64,000 nt of DNA from Sphingomonas pruni NBRC 15498 (GTDB lineage: Bacteria; Pseudomonadota; Alphaproteobacteria; Sphingomonadales; Sphingomonadaceae), in NCBI RefSeq assembly GCF_001598455.1, contig NZ_BCYZ01000010.1:1-64000 (forward strand), read 5' to 3'. The number at the start of each line of letters is the position of its first letter. The stretch's first letter is position 1. The notes beneath the pieces were generated by a model that worked only from the letters and a program-made list of their open reading frames with translations, was not told the origin of the DNA and did no database searches. The translations under genes were made by a program, and so were the position numbers. Positions 9,651-18,522 of this stretch are shown in pieces.

Positions 9651-10270
9651 TCATTTATGGTCTCGCGCCTCGCGGGCTGGCCGCCCGCGACCGCCGCTCT
9701 ATGGCGCTGGCGCATGGCGCCGCGCCACCGAGCCCCTGGACGGGTCTCGGCCGAAGGTGACGATCGGACTGGCGGGTCGGCTGACGCCGACCTTGGTGGA
9801 GCGGGGCTGAGGACGCGTTCTGGCGCCGCGCTGCGCTTGCCGCCAGGGAACGGCGCCTGACGAAAAGGGCCCCGCCGGCACACCGGCCGCGCGGCCGGGC
9901 GGGGCGCCCGGTTTCGCTGGCGGACGACAGGCCCCGTCCGCTGGCGCGAAGCCCGGTTCGACCCCGCTGATCCGCCCGTGCGGCGCGGAGGTCCGTTTTT
10001 GTCCGGGGCGGCAGAGCCGCCATCAAGCGGTCGCCGCGCGGGCGCGGCGGCGTTGTGGTCGCCCCCGGTCAAGCGCGGGTGGGCGGCGCTCCCGCCTAGG
10101 CGCGGCCGCGGGCGCGGCAAGCCGGCGCTACGCGCCGGCTCCTCCATTGCATTACGGTCCTGATCGGATGCCGCCCCCGCTCGGGGCCGCGCCTTTCTGG
10201 TCGCTGGTTGCCGCCCACCCCCGCTTTCCCGGGGGCCTGCTGGGTTCGGGGCGGGATCGGAGGCACGGAC
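9651..10270. other. GC-rich intergenic region with hairpins, no gene seen
   Basis: These 620 bases carry no convincing coding frame: the open frames are short, arginine- and proline-rich and lack family matches. The sequence is extremely GC-rich and dense in short inverted repeats. The clearest is a perfect 9-bp hairpin with a TAC loop at 10,120-10,140. The last 15 bases contain the GGAGG ribosome binding site of ardC. It may hold the ardC promoter and leader. Confidence 0.5.
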
Positions 10271-11284
10271 GTGGCACAGGCAACCAACCGCAGCGCGCGG
10301 CGCGCGCGCAGGACCCGCACAACGGCGAACGCGCGCGCGCATGCGCCGCGCGTCAATATCTATGACGAGGCGACGCAGCGCATCATCGCCGAACTCGAGG
10401 CCGGGACCGTCCCATGGGTGCGGCCGTGGGGTGGGGTCGCGGCGGGCCAGCCCGGTCTGCCGGTCAACGCCACCACCGGGCGGTCTTATTCGGGGATCAA
10501 TATCCTGATCCTGTGGGGCGCGGTCATCGCCGCCGACTATCCCAGTCAGGGCTGGCTCACCTTCCGCCAAGCGCTCGACGCAGGCGGGTCGGTCCGAAAG
10601 GGCGAGAAGGGGACCGGCATCGTCTATGCCGACCGCTTCACCCCCCGTGATTCAAAGGAATCGCTCCGGGGGAGCGATTCCGGTGATCGCGCCGAAAAGG
10701 CGCGCGCCGCCAATGATGGCGGCGACGCGCGCGTGGTGCCGTTCCTCAAACGCTTCACCGTGTTCAACGTCGCGCAATGCGAGGGTCTGCCCGACCGCTA
10801 CGCCGCCACCCCGCCACCCTTGCCGCCGCAAGCCCTGATCCCCGCCGCCGAAGAAGTGATCGCCGGAAGCGGGGTCGGATTTCGCATCGGCGGCGACCGC
10901 GCGTTCTATGCGCCCGGCCCCGATCTGGTCTGCGTTCCCCCGCAGCCCGCCTTCTTCGAGGCGCTCGATTATTACCGGGTCGCCTTGCACGAACTGACCC
11001 ACGCCACCGGTCATCCGGCCCGGCTCGCGCGCAACCAGACGGGCGCGTTCGGGTCGAAAGACTATGCCCGCGAGGAACTGGTCGCCGAAATGGGCTCGGC
11101 CTTCCTGTGCGCGGCGCTCGGCATCGTCCCGACCTTGCGCCATGCCGACTATCTCGCCTCATGGCTTGAGGTGCTGCGCGAGGACAATCGCGCGGTCGTC
11201 CGCGCGGCAAGTGCGGCGAGCAAGGCCGCCGACTGGCTGCTCACCCGCCGCGCGCAGGAAGCGGAGGCGGCCCAATGCGCTTGA
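10271..11284 (+). CDS. ardC: ArdC-like antirestriction protein
   Basis: The 337-residue protein has an N-terminal ssDNA-binding domain (VNIYDEATQRIIAELEAG, then PWVRPW and NATTGRSYSGINILIL) and a C-terminal zinc metalloprotease-like domain with ALHELTHATGH and the downstream EELVAEMGSAFL. ArdC proteins protect incoming single-stranded conjugative DNA from host restriction. I chose the GTG at 10,271 because GGAGG stands 8 bases before it. A linker around residues 130-155 is longer than usual and contains a perfect DNA hairpin. The stop overlaps the DUF2958 gene by 10 bp. Confidence 0.9.
   Translation: MAQATNRSARRARRTRTTANARAHAPRVNIYDEATQRIIAELEAGTVPWVRPWGGVAAGQPGLPVNATTGRSYSGINILILWGAVIAADYPSQGWLTFRQALDAGGSVRKGEKGTGIVYADRFTPRDSKESLRGSDSGDRAEKARAANDGGDARVVPFLKRFTVFNVAQCEGLPDRYAATPPPLPPQALIPAAEEVIAGSGVGFRIGGDRAFYAPGPDLVCVPPQPAFFEALDYYRVALHELTHATGHPARLARNQTGAFGSKDYAREELVAEMGSAFLCAALGIVPTLRHADYLASWLEVLREDNRAVVRAASAASKAADWLLTRRAQEAEAAQCA
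10657..10681. repeat. Perfect 11-bp inverted repeat inside ardC
   Basis: GGAATCGCTCC at 10,657-10,667 pairs with GGAGCGATTCC at 10,671-10,681 across a 3-base loop. It lies in frame within the variable, hydrophilic linker between the two ArdC domains, so it can be translated without breaking the protein. Confidence 0.8.
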
Positions 11285-11685
11285 TCCCCGAGGCCATGCG
11301 ACTTGCGCTGCGCGCCAACGCCATCGCGCATCACGATGCGCAGCTATTCGGCCACGTCGACCTTGACCCCGCGCCGGTCGTCAAACTCTTCAATCCGGTC
11401 GGTGCGGCGACATGGCTCGCTACCGAACTCGACGAGGACGGCGACACACTGTTCGGCTTGGCCGATCTCGGCTTCGGCTGCCCCGAACTCGGCTATTTCA
11501 GCCTCGCCGAAATCGCCGCCGTGCGGCTGCCGTTCGGCCTTCACATCGAGCGCGACGAGGCATTCGCCACCGACGTGCCGCTCTCGCGCTGGGCCGACGT
11601 TGCCCGTCGCAAAGGCTCGATCATTCTCGCGCAGGCCGCGCTCGCTTGCCCGCACCCGCTTCCGCCCGATCCATCGGACGGCTGA
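11275..11685 (+). CDS. DUF2958 domain protein
   Basis: The 136-residue product matches the DUF2958 pattern: LIPEAMRLALRANA at the start, VVKLFNPVGAATWLATEL in the middle, then GLADLGFGCPELGYFSL. The family is of unknown function and is almost always found next to ardC and ParB-like genes on conjugative elements. It is soluble, without signal or membrane segments. The ATG overlaps the ardC stop, which implies co-expression with the antirestriction gene. A role in establishing the incoming element is inferred from context only. Confidence 0.85.
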   Translation: MRLIPEAMRLALRANAIAHHDAQLFGHVDLDPAPVVKLFNPVGAATWLATELDEDGDTLFGLADLGFGCPELGYFSLAEIAAVRLPFGLHIERDEAFATDVPLSRWADVARRKGSIILAQAALACPHPLPPDPSDG

Positions 11686-11809
11686 GGGCTCCCATCGAAG
11701 TAGTACTTTGATGGGGCCCTGACGCAGCGGGCGCGTTTCGCCCGCAATCCTAGCCGGTCCCGTATCAGTGGAAGTGGCACGGGACCGGCGCTCTTGAAGG
11801 AGCAATGCC

Positions 11810-13621
11810 ATGAAACTCGACTTTATCCCGCTCGACAAGCTGCATCGCAGCCATTCGAACATGCGTTTCGCCAGGAAAGCGCCCGACGTCACCGACATCC
11901 TGCCCTCGATCCGCGCGCGCGGCGTGATCGTGCCGATCATCGTCCGCCCCGAACCCGACGAGGCGGGCGCGCCCGGGTTCGGCGTGATTGCGGGCGACCG
12001 CCGTTACACCGCCGCCGTGCTGGTCGCGAACCACGTGGCGGCGGCGGGCGGCGATCCCGAGCCGATGCCGTGCGCGATCATGGAGGAAGGCGACGATGCC
12101 GCCGCGCTCGAAGCCTCGATGATCGAGAATATGGCGCGGCTCGACCCGGACGAGGTGAAGCGCTGGGAAAGCTTCACCCGGTTGGTCAAGGACGGGCGCA
12201 GCGTCGAGGATATCGCCGCGACGTTCGGGCTGCCCGAACTTGCGGTGAAGCGCACGCTTGCGCTCGGCAATCTCTTGCCACGCATCCGCAGCCTCTATTC
12301 GAGCGGTGAGATCGACCGCGCGACCGTCCGCACGCTGACCTTGGCGAGCAAGCGCCAGCAAGCCGATTGGCTCAAGCTGGTCGACGACCCGCAAAGCTAT
12401 GCGCCACGCGGGTCCAACCTCAAATCGTGGCTGCTCGGCGGACAGACGATCAAGGCCGACTACGCCTTGTTCGACGCGACCGACGCCAAGCTCGCGACCA
12501 TCGCCGACCTGTTCGGCGAGGACCAGTGCTTCGCCGATGCCTCGGCCTTCTGGACGGCGCAGAACGCCGCCATCGAGGCGCGGCGCGAGCAGTATCTGGC
12601 CGCTGGCTGGGCCGAGGTTGTGATCGTCCCGCCGTCCGAGCATTTCGCGACATGGGAATATGAGAAGCGCGCCAAGCGCAAGGGCGGGCGCGTCTATCTC
12701 GACGTGCGCGGCTCGGGCGAGGTCGTGATCCACGAAGGCTATGTCTCGCGCCGCGAGGCCGAGCGCGCCGCGCGCAATGTCGTCGCCGGCAGCGAGAAGC
12801 CCAAGCGTCCCGAAATCAGCTCGGCGACGCAGGCCTATGTCGATCTGCACCGCCGCGCCGCCGTGGCGGCGACATTGACCGAGCATCCCGGCGTCGCGCT
12901 GCGCCTGATGCTCGCCTTCGCGATTGCGGGGGCGCCGCTCTGGAACGTGAAGCCCGACCAGAGCGTCGCGCGCGACGAGGCTGCCCAGGAGAGCGTCGAG
13001 ACGTGCGCCGCCGAAACCGCGTTCGACGCGCGCCGCCGCGCGGTCCTCGCCTTGCTCGGCTGTCCCGAGGACAAGCCGACCGTCACCAACGCTTATGGCA
13101 GCGACGACCGTCATCTGGTGACGATCTTCCTGCGGCTGCTCGATCTGCCCGATCCGGCGGTGCTCGATGTGGTCGCGGTGGTGATGGGCGAGACGCTCGG
13201 CGCGGGCCATGCCGCGATCGAGGCCGTCGGTCTGACGCTGGGCATCGACATGGCGCGGTGGTGGCAGGCCGACCCGGCGTTCTTCGACCTGATCCGCGAC
13301 AAGCAGGTGCTGACCGCGATGGTCGCCGAGGTGGCGGGCCAGACCGTCGCCGACGCCAACGCCAAGGAGAAGGGCGCGACCTTGAAGAAGATCGTGACCG
13401 ATCATCTGGCGGGCGCGGACGGGCGCGCGCAGGTCACCGGCTGGGTGCCGCGCTGGATGCGCTTCCCGCCCGCCGCCTATACCGAGCGCGGCGGCGTGGC
13501 GACGGTCGCGGCCAATGCGAAGGTCGCCGCAGCCAAGGCGGCGGCGGAGGAACCAATGGTCGAGCGCGTCGATGACGTGGTGCCCGAGGTCGCGCCGGAA
13601 CCCGAGCGGCTGGCAGCCTGA
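11810..13621 (+). CDS. ParB/Spo0J-like nuclease-domain protein of the ICE
   Basis: The 603-residue protein starts with a ParB N-terminal (sulfiredoxin-like) domain: FIPLDKLHRSHSNMR, then GVIVPIIVRP, GVIAGDRRYTAA and the ENMARLDPDE motif. A KorB/ParB-type helix-turn-helix follows (SVEDIAATFGLPELAVKRTL). The long C-terminal half is not a typical dimerisation domain. Such proteins are standard in sphingomonad conjugative elements and may stabilise or regulate the element; CTPase switching is known for canonical ParB but not shown here. No parA gene is adjacent. The ATG at 11,810 has GAAGGAG upstream. Confidence 0.85.
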   Translation: MKLDFIPLDKLHRSHSNMRFARKAPDVTDILPSIRARGVIVPIIVRPEPDEAGAPGFGVIAGDRRYTAAVLVANHVAAAGGDPEPMPCAIMEEGDDAAALEASMIENMARLDPDEVKRWESFTRLVKDGRSVEDIAATFGLPELAVKRTLALGNLLPRIRSLYSSGEIDRATVRTLTLASKRQQADWLKLVDDPQSYAPRGSNLKSWLLGGQTIKADYALFDATDAKLATIADLFGEDQCFADASAFWTAQNAAIEARREQYLAAGWAEVVIVPPSEHFATWEYEKRAKRKGGRVYLDVRGSGEVVIHEGYVSRREAERAARNVVAGSEKPKRPEISSATQAYVDLHRRAAVAATLTEHPGVALRLMLAFAIAGAPLWNVKPDQSVARDEAAQESVETCAAETAFDARRRAVLALLGCPEDKPTVTNAYGSDDRHLVTIFLRLLDLPDPAVLDVVAVVMGETLGAGHAAIEAVGLTLGIDMARWWQADPAFFDLIRDKQVLTAMVAEVAGQTVADANAKEKGATLKKIVTDHLAGADGRAQVTGWVPRWMRFPPAAYTERGGVATVAANAKVAAAKAAAEEPMVERVDDVVPEVAPEPERLAA

Positions 13622-13673
13622 TCGCGGGGCGGGCGGCGGCAGCGCCGTCGCCCGTTACCCAATAGGGGAGGGA

Positions 13674-13826
13674 TCAGATTTCGGCCGCTTGCCGCGCGCC
13701 GTCCCGGTCGTGCAGCATTTCGTAGCTGGCGCGCGACTGGGGTTTGTACCCGATCTTCTCGCGACACTCGCGCGCCCAGCGTTCGGCCTCGTCGGCCCGC
13801 CGGCGATATCCTTCGACATCGGTCAT
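13674..13826 (-). CDS. Small acidic/basic helical protein (50 residues)
   Basis: I translated this frame from the sequence. The product begins MTDVEGYRRRADEAERWA and ends ARQAAEI. The YRxRAxExxxWA pattern is common in short alphaproteobacterial helical proteins of unknown function. It runs opposite to its neighbours in the gap between the ParB-like and DUF736 genes. No function can be assigned. The amphipathic pattern is the main reason to think it real. Confidence 0.45.
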   Translation of the reverse strand: MTDVEGYRRRADEAERWARECREKIGYKPQSRASYEMLHDRDGARQAAEI

Positions 13827-14212
13827 GCTGCCGAGATAGTCGGTTGCGCGCCGGTGCCAAGCGAAAGGCGCCGCGACAGCGCGAATGTTGCGGCCAGTCT
13901 GGCTCGATCTTGACGCCCACGCTCCCGTCAGACGGATCCCGTCGAACAGGGCCGCTCGGTCTACTTCGACGCGGGCAGGACCATATCCCGGTGGCGAACG
14001 CTGACGACCTATGGCCGGTCGGCGCCGCCCGAAACCATCGCGCCCGACTATTTTCCCCAGGCGCTTTCAGCGCCTTCCTCGCGCGGCAAAATAGCCGGGT
14101 CGCTCCGGTCCTCCGCTCATCGCTTCGGCCTTCGGTTCGGCGCCGCCTTGTCCCGGCCAGCTGGTCTGCGTGTCGCCGGGAATGGTCCCGGCCGCATGAA
14201 GGAGTGAAGACC
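13827..14212. other. Intergenic region before DUF736, no gene seen
   Basis: These 386 bases have no frame with protein-like composition on either strand. The final 20 bases hold the AAGGAG ribosome binding site of the DUF736 gene. The stretch probably contains its promoter, but no clear -35/-10 pair stands out. Confidence 0.4.
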
Positions 14213-14533
14213 ATGCCTGCCATCGGATATGTGACCAAGAGCGAAGACGGTTCGTTCAAGGGCCAGCTCAAGACCCTCAGCATCAGCGCCGACATCGCGA
14301 TCGTCACCAATCGCAGCAAGTCCACTGAGCAGCAGCCCGACTATCGGGTGCTGTCCGACGGCGTCGAAATCGGCGCGGGCTGGCTGCGCAAGTCGGAGAC
14401 CTCGGGCCGCGATTATGTGTCGCTGAGCCTCGCGGCGCCCGAGTTCGGACCCCGACGCCTCTACGCCAATCTCGGCCAGGCGGCCGGCGGCCCCGAAGAC
14501 CGGTTCGCGGTGATCTGGAACCCGGCCGACTGA
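14213..14533 (+). CDS. DUF736 domain protein
   Basis: This 106-residue protein has the hallmarks of DUF736: an opening IGYVTKSEDGSFKGQLKTLSI, the central QPDYRVLSDGVEIGAGW and the closing LYANLGQ...RFAVIWNP. Members are small beta-rich cytoplasmic proteins of unknown role. They occur in nearly all trb-type sphingomonad and rhizobial conjugative elements, between partition and relaxase genes. The ATG is preceded by AAGGAG at a good distance. A hairpin-like GC-rich sequence separates its stop from the convergent nuclease gene. Confidence 0.88.
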   Translation: MPAIGYVTKSEDGSFKGQLKTLSISADIAIVTNRSKSTEQQPDYRVLSDGVEIGAGWLRKSETSGRDYVSLSLAAPEFGPRRLYANLGQAAGGPEDRFAVIWNPAD

Positions 14534-14578
14534 TCGGTGACCCGCCCCGGCGCTTCGGCGCCGGGGCTCTTCGTTGGA

Positions 14579-15082
14579 TCAACGGGCGAGGTCCGGGCAG
14601 GTCGCCGCGACGAGCCCGTCATTGTCCCAGCGCGGCTTGTAGATCGCTTGCCCGTGCGCAAGTTGCCAGCAGGACAGGTCGCCCTTCGCGCCTTTCACCA
14701 TCGCAAGCGTGCGGCCGTAGCGATCGGTGCCGACGATTGCTTCGGGGAGCGACCCACCGTCGCCCATCGCGTCGCCGAGGCTGCGGCTCGATTGATAAGG
14801 GTCGCCGGGCGCGCAGTCGCGCCCTTCAGCGCAATGGCCGGGAAGCTCCGGTGCGTCGATCCCGAGCAGCCGGATACGGCCGCCGTCGCAGTGGAGCGTG
14901 TCGCCATCGACGACGCGGCAATGGGTCGCGCTGTCGGCATAGTGCACCGGGCTTCCGCCTGCCCCCGCCGTCGATCCAGCACCGCTCGATGCCCACCAGC
15001 CGAGCGCGCCGCCCGCCACCACGACGGGGACGAGGGCTCCCATCGGCAAGGCTTTGCGCGCACGGCTGGTCGATCTGGTCAT
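14579..15082 (-). CDS. Thermonuclease (staphylococcal nuclease) family protein
   Basis: The 167-residue protein carries an N-terminal membrane anchor or signal (MGALVPVVVAGGALGWWA) and an SNase domain with VVDGDTLHC, GGRIRLLGIDAPELPG and the late DRYGRTLAMV. These include the acidic Ca-binding and arginine residues of the family. It would hydrolyse nucleic acids outside the cytoplasm. Such genes are regular passengers of this ICE type, oriented against the relaxase operon. The ATG at 15,082 is preferred over a TTG at 15,106; neither has a strong ribosome binding site. Confidence 0.82.
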   Translation of the reverse strand: MTRSTSRARKALPMGALVPVVVAGGALGWWASSGAGSTAGAGGSPVHYADSATHCRVVDGDTLHCDGGRIRLLGIDAPELPGHCAEGRDCAPGDPYQSSRSLGDAMGDGGSLPEAIVGTDRYGRTLAMVKGAKGDLSCWQLAHGQAIYKPRWDNDGLVAATCPDLAR

Positions 15083-15321
15083 GTGCGGTGAACGCTCCGG
15101 GGCCAACGGGGAGGGACGTTACTCGTGGTCGTCCGAGCATGGCGGCCGGCGGCGCGGCTATCAAGGCCCGTGGGTGCCCCCCAATTTGCTGCGCAAATCG
15201 GTTCCCCCCACGTCCGCTTCGCGGCGCCTCCGCTTCGCTCCGGCGGCCCTGACAGCCGCGCCGCCGACCGCCGTCGACTGAGGTGTCTTCGAGGATGAAG
15301 ACGCAAGCGATGGAGATTGTC

Positions 15322-15681
15322 ATGACCATGATTCAACCGATTTCGGCGGCGTCGGATCGCGTGATGGGCGCACTGATCGCGGGTCTCGAACTTGAATTCG
15401 GGCGGGGTGCGGCGGAAGCATTGGCGGACCGGTTTATCGCAGCGGAGGAGTGCGATTTCTGCTGGGATGCGCGCGTCGAAGAGCGCTGGCTGGGGGCCTA
15501 TTCAGCCGACGTCGAAGACGATTTCGAGCTCGATCGGATCGCAATCCTGGGCCGGCTGGACGGACGCTGGCTGGTCGCAGTGGTCATCGTGGACGGCGAC
15601 GAAATGGCGCACGGCATGATGGGAAAGCGCGCGTTTCGCAGCCGAAAGGCAGCGCGGATTGCCTATGATCGGCTGCGGTGA
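15322..15681 (+). CDS. ICE-associated hypothetical protein
   Basis: A 119-residue acidic protein, not recognised by domain. The body includes CDFCWDARVEERWLGAY and a beta-rich DRIAILGRLDGRWLVAVVIVDGDE, and suggests a compact soluble domain. I chose the ATG at 15,322 because GGAGA stands 7 bases upstream; an earlier frame start at 15,283 lacks one. A strong terminator follows, so it is a separate transcription unit ahead of the relaxase. Its place near the putative transfer origin is suggestive only. Confidence 0.65.
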   Translation: MTMIQPISAASDRVMGALIAGLELEFGRGAAEALADRFIAAEECDFCWDARVEERWLGAYSADVEDDFELDRIAILGRLDGRWLVAVVIVDGDEMAHGMMGKRAFRSRKAARIAYDRLR

Positions 15682-15698
15682 TCGCGCGTTTCGACTGC

Positions 15699-15744
15699 AG
15701 CCGGGATGTTGTGTCGCAGGGCATCGCATCCCGGCTTCTTCTTT
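15699..15744 (+). terminator. Rho-independent terminator
   Basis: A perfect 10-bp stem (AGCCGGGATG at 15,699-15,708 with CATCCCGGCT at 15,727-15,736) and an 18-base loop are followed by TCTTCTTT. It lies 17 bases after the stop of the preceding hypothetical gene. Confidence 0.8.
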
Positions 15745-15790
15745 GGCTGGCGGGGTGAGCTGTAAGGAGCGGTGATTGGGGGAGGGAAAG

Positions 15791-15900
15791 GGTTGAAGGC
15801 AGGGGGTTGAAGGCAAGATAAACCGCGTCACGGCTCGTCGCATGCGTGACGCTAACGCTTTGTCTGCACATCCTTTTTCCTGGAGCCTGTTTGTCTCCGA
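15791..15900 (+). other. Candidate origin of transfer (oriT)
   Basis: This gene-free stretch just upstream of the relaxase has two direct copies of GGTTGAAGGCA (15,791-15,801 and 15,805-15,815). An 8-bp inverted repeat follows, GCGTCACG (15,825-15,832) with CGTGACGC (15,845-15,852), and then an ACATCCTTT sequence that loosely recalls the ATCCTG nic core of RP4-like systems. Iterons, inverted repeat and nic-like sequence in that order are what an oriT should look like. The position between a terminator and the relaxase fits, but the nick site is not established. Confidence 0.35.
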
Positions 15901-16011
15901 TGACGGTCGCGGAGAGACTGTCACGCCGGATGTCCGTCGAAAATGGCGGATTTCCGCAGTTCCTGCGCGAGATACTTTAGCGCCTCGGTGAACCTCTCCA
16001 TATCTTCACCG

Positions 16012-18006
16012 ATGGACAGTGAGGACGACGATTTCGAGCCGAGACTGGGCCGGATGCGCCCGCGCGGCCGGGCGCCCCGGCTACGCGCCGTGCTTGTCGT
16101 TCGCGTGCGCCGCGCCGCTAGCGGTACGCCCCGCTATGCGAAAGCGCCGAGCAGCGGACGGTTCAACCAGCGAGGCCGCGGCGCGCGGGTGGCAGCGGCG
16201 CTGCCGCGGGATAACGGCTGGTCATTCGATCGCGGCCTGGGGCTCAACGTCCGGGCGCGCCGGGTGGCGGTGAAGGTCCGGGTCGTAAAACTGGGCGGCA
16301 AGCTCGCCAAGGTTACCGCGCATTTGCGCTATATCGAGCGCGACGGCGTCGCGCGTGACGGCGCGGGAGGGCGACTCTATTCGACGTTCAGCGATGATGT
16401 GGATGGCGAGACATTCGTCGATCGCCAAAGTGGAGACCGTCACCAGTTCCGGCTGATCGTTTCACCCGAGGACGGCAAGGAGTTCGCGGATCTGCGCCCC
16501 TTCACGCGCGACCTCATGGCGGCAATGGAACGCGATCTTGGCACGACGCTCGACTGGGTCGCCGTCGACCATCACGACACCGGTCATCCTCACACCCATA
16601 TCGTGATCCGCGGGCGGTGCGAGGACGGCAGGACGCTCAACATCGCGGGCGATTATATCGCGCATGGCATTCGGCATCGCGCATCGGAAATCATGACGCG
16701 CGCGCTCGGGCCGCAGACCGAGCGCGACGTCGCCGACCAGCTTGCGCGCGAAGTCGATGCCGATCGTTTCACGCGCCTGGATCGCGCGCTGCTTGGCCGG
16801 GCGTCGGCAGGCCTCGTCGATCTCCGGTTCGGCGACGAAGACCCCGCGTTCCACCAAATGCTCGTCGGTCGGGCGCGCGCGCTGGAGTCGCTGGGCCTGG
16901 CGAAGCGGGAAGAGCCCCTGACCTGGCGGCTCGACGATAATGCGGGCGCGCGCCTCACCGAGATGGGGCGCCGCGGCGACATCATCCGCACCATGCATCA
17001 CGAGATGCAGCGTGCGGCAATCGCGCGCCCGCCGGAACTCTATGCCCTGGACAGCGAGGACGGTCTGCGTGCGGCCGTGGTAGGTCGCCTGATCCGCTTC
17101 GGCGCGAGCGACGAGTTTCACGATCGCCGTTTCGCGCTGATCGACGGGATCGACGGGTATACCCATCATGTCGATATCGGCGAGAACCGCGACCATTTGA
17201 TCGTCGGCGCGGTCCTTCGGCTCTCGCCGCGCGAGATCGAGGTGAAGGCGGTCGACCGCACAGTCGCCCAGGTGGCGGCAGCCCATGGCGGCAGGTACAG
17301 CGTCGATCTGCATCTCGCCCACGATCCCGACGCGTCCGAAGACTTTGCGCAAAGCCATATCCGGCGGCTCGAGGCATTGCGCCGGGCAGGTGCCGCCGTG
17401 GAGCGCGAGACCGATGGCACATGGCGGATCTCGACCGATCACATCCGTGAAGTCGAGGCGGCAGAACGACGCCGCATCCAGGATGCCCCGGTCGTCGTCG
17501 AGCATTTGTCGCGCGAACCGTTAGCCCGCCTCGTCACGCACGATGGGCCAACGCTGCTCGACCGCGAGCTTGTCGGCGAACGCATGACAGAGAGCGCCGG
17601 TTACGGGTTCGGGGAGGATTGGCGCACCGCACTCGACCGGCGGCGGCAATGGTTGATAGAGCAAGATCTGGCGGAGGCGCACGGTCAGACGGCGTCCTAT
17701 CGCCCCGACCTCATCCAGCGCCTGCGCACGCGCGAGCTGTCGGCACTTGCGACGGGCCTGTCGACCGAACTCGGCCTCGATTATCGCGAGGCGGTGACGG
17801 GCGATCGCATTGCTGGCCGCCTGACCCGCGACGTCCAGAGCGGTGGCAACCGCTATGCGCTCATCGAGCGCGCCCACGACTTCACGCTGCTGCCCTGGCG
17901 CGACGTGCTGGACCGGCAGATCGGGAAACCCGTCAGCGGGATCGTCCGGCCGAACGGCGTGAGCTGGACCTTGGGTCGCGACCGAGCCGGGCCGAGCATT
18001 TCCTGA
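16012..18006 (+). CDS. DUF3363-type relaxase
   Basis: The 664-residue protein has the HUH metal-binding motif HHDTGHPHTHIVIRG near residues 186-200, preceded by YIERDGVARDG and the QFRLIVSPEDG strand typical of VirD2/TraI-like MOB relaxases of the DUF3363 family. It would nick one strand at oriT, stay covalently bound and be led to TraG. The C-terminal half (FHDRRFALIDGIDGYTHHVDIG onward) matches the DUF3363 region. I chose the ATG at 16,012; the open frame runs back to 15,943 but that part resembles no family. The CopG gene follows after 84 bp. Confidence 0.88.
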   Translation: MDSEDDDFEPRLGRMRPRGRAPRLRAVLVVRVRRAASGTPRYAKAPSSGRFNQRGRGARVAAALPRDNGWSFDRGLGLNVRARRVAVKVRVVKLGGKLAKVTAHLRYIERDGVARDGAGGRLYSTFSDDVDGETFVDRQSGDRHQFRLIVSPEDGKEFADLRPFTRDLMAAMERDLGTTLDWVAVDHHDTGHPHTHIVIRGRCEDGRTLNIAGDYIAHGIRHRASEIMTRALGPQTERDVADQLAREVDADRFTRLDRALLGRASAGLVDLRFGDEDPAFHQMLVGRARALESLGLAKREEPLTWRLDDNAGARLTEMGRRGDIIRTMHHEMQRAAIARPPELYALDSEDGLRAAVVGRLIRFGASDEFHDRRFALIDGIDGYTHHVDIGENRDHLIVGAVLRLSPREIEVKAVDRTVAQVAAAHGGRYSVDLHLAHDPDASEDFAQSHIRRLEALRRAGAAVERETDGTWRISTDHIREVEAAERRRIQDAPVVVEHLSREPLARLVTHDGPTLLDRELVGERMTESAGYGFGEDWRTALDRRRQWLIEQDLAEAHGQTASYRPDLIQRLRTRELSALATGLSTELGLDYREAVTGDRIAGRLTRDVQSGGNRYALIERAHDFTLLPWRDVLDRQIGKPVSGIVRPNGVSWTLGRDRAGPSIS

Positions 18007-18090
18007 TCCTCAGCGCACCGCTGGTGCCCGCTACACGCGGTTCAACCGCCAACGCGGGCGCGCGACACCGACTCGCTTCCGGAGTCCGCG

Positions 18091-18483
18091 ATGAAGACCT
18101 TCAAGAAACGACACCAGTTGTTCCTTCCCGAGAATTTGTCGCGTCGATTGGAAACGATCGCGCGCAACTCCGGCCGCGCCCGCTCCGAAATCCTCGTCGA
18201 GGCGCTCGAGGCATGGCTCGAACGAAGGGGCTCGGCCGATGCCAGCGAAACAGTCCTGGCGCGGTTGACGCGCATCGATCGCGCCTTGCTCCGGCTCAAC
18301 GGCAATGGCGACCTCCTATGGGAGGCGATGTCCCGGTTGGTTCGCCATCAGTTGATCACCGCCGCGAACCTACCGCCGGTAACGGAGAATGCCCGCGCGA
18401 TTGGTGACAAGGCGCATCGGGCATTCCTGCGCGAGATAGCGGAGCGGCAGGGCAGGGACTTCCCGCCAAGTGGCAACGATTGA
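18091..18483 (+). CDS. CopG-type ribbon-helix-helix protein
   Basis: The first 50 residues form a ribbon-helix-helix: KKRHQLFLPENLSRRLETIA, then GRARSEILVEALEAWLERR. The remainder is helical. Proteins of this type next to relaxase genes often act as relaxosome accessory factors or autoregulators of the mobilisation operon. It is 130 residues long and follows the relaxase on the same strand. No operator was identified. Confidence 0.82.
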   Translation: MKTFKKRHQLFLPENLSRRLETIARNSGRARSEILVEALEAWLERRGSADASETVLARLTRIDRALLRLNGNGDLLWEAMSRLVRHQLITAANLPPVTENARAIGDKAHRAFLREIAERQGRDFPPSGND

Positions 18484-18522
18484 AAGGGCGGTCGTCTCGC
18501 GGCGCCGTGGGTAGCGGTGGCG

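Noticed and set aside
15120-15290. Alternative oriT in the GC-rich gap between the thermonuclease and hypothetical genes
   Set aside because: It has an ATTTGC/GCAAAT hairpin but no iterons or nic-like sequence, and lies farther from the relaxase than the candidate at 15,791.
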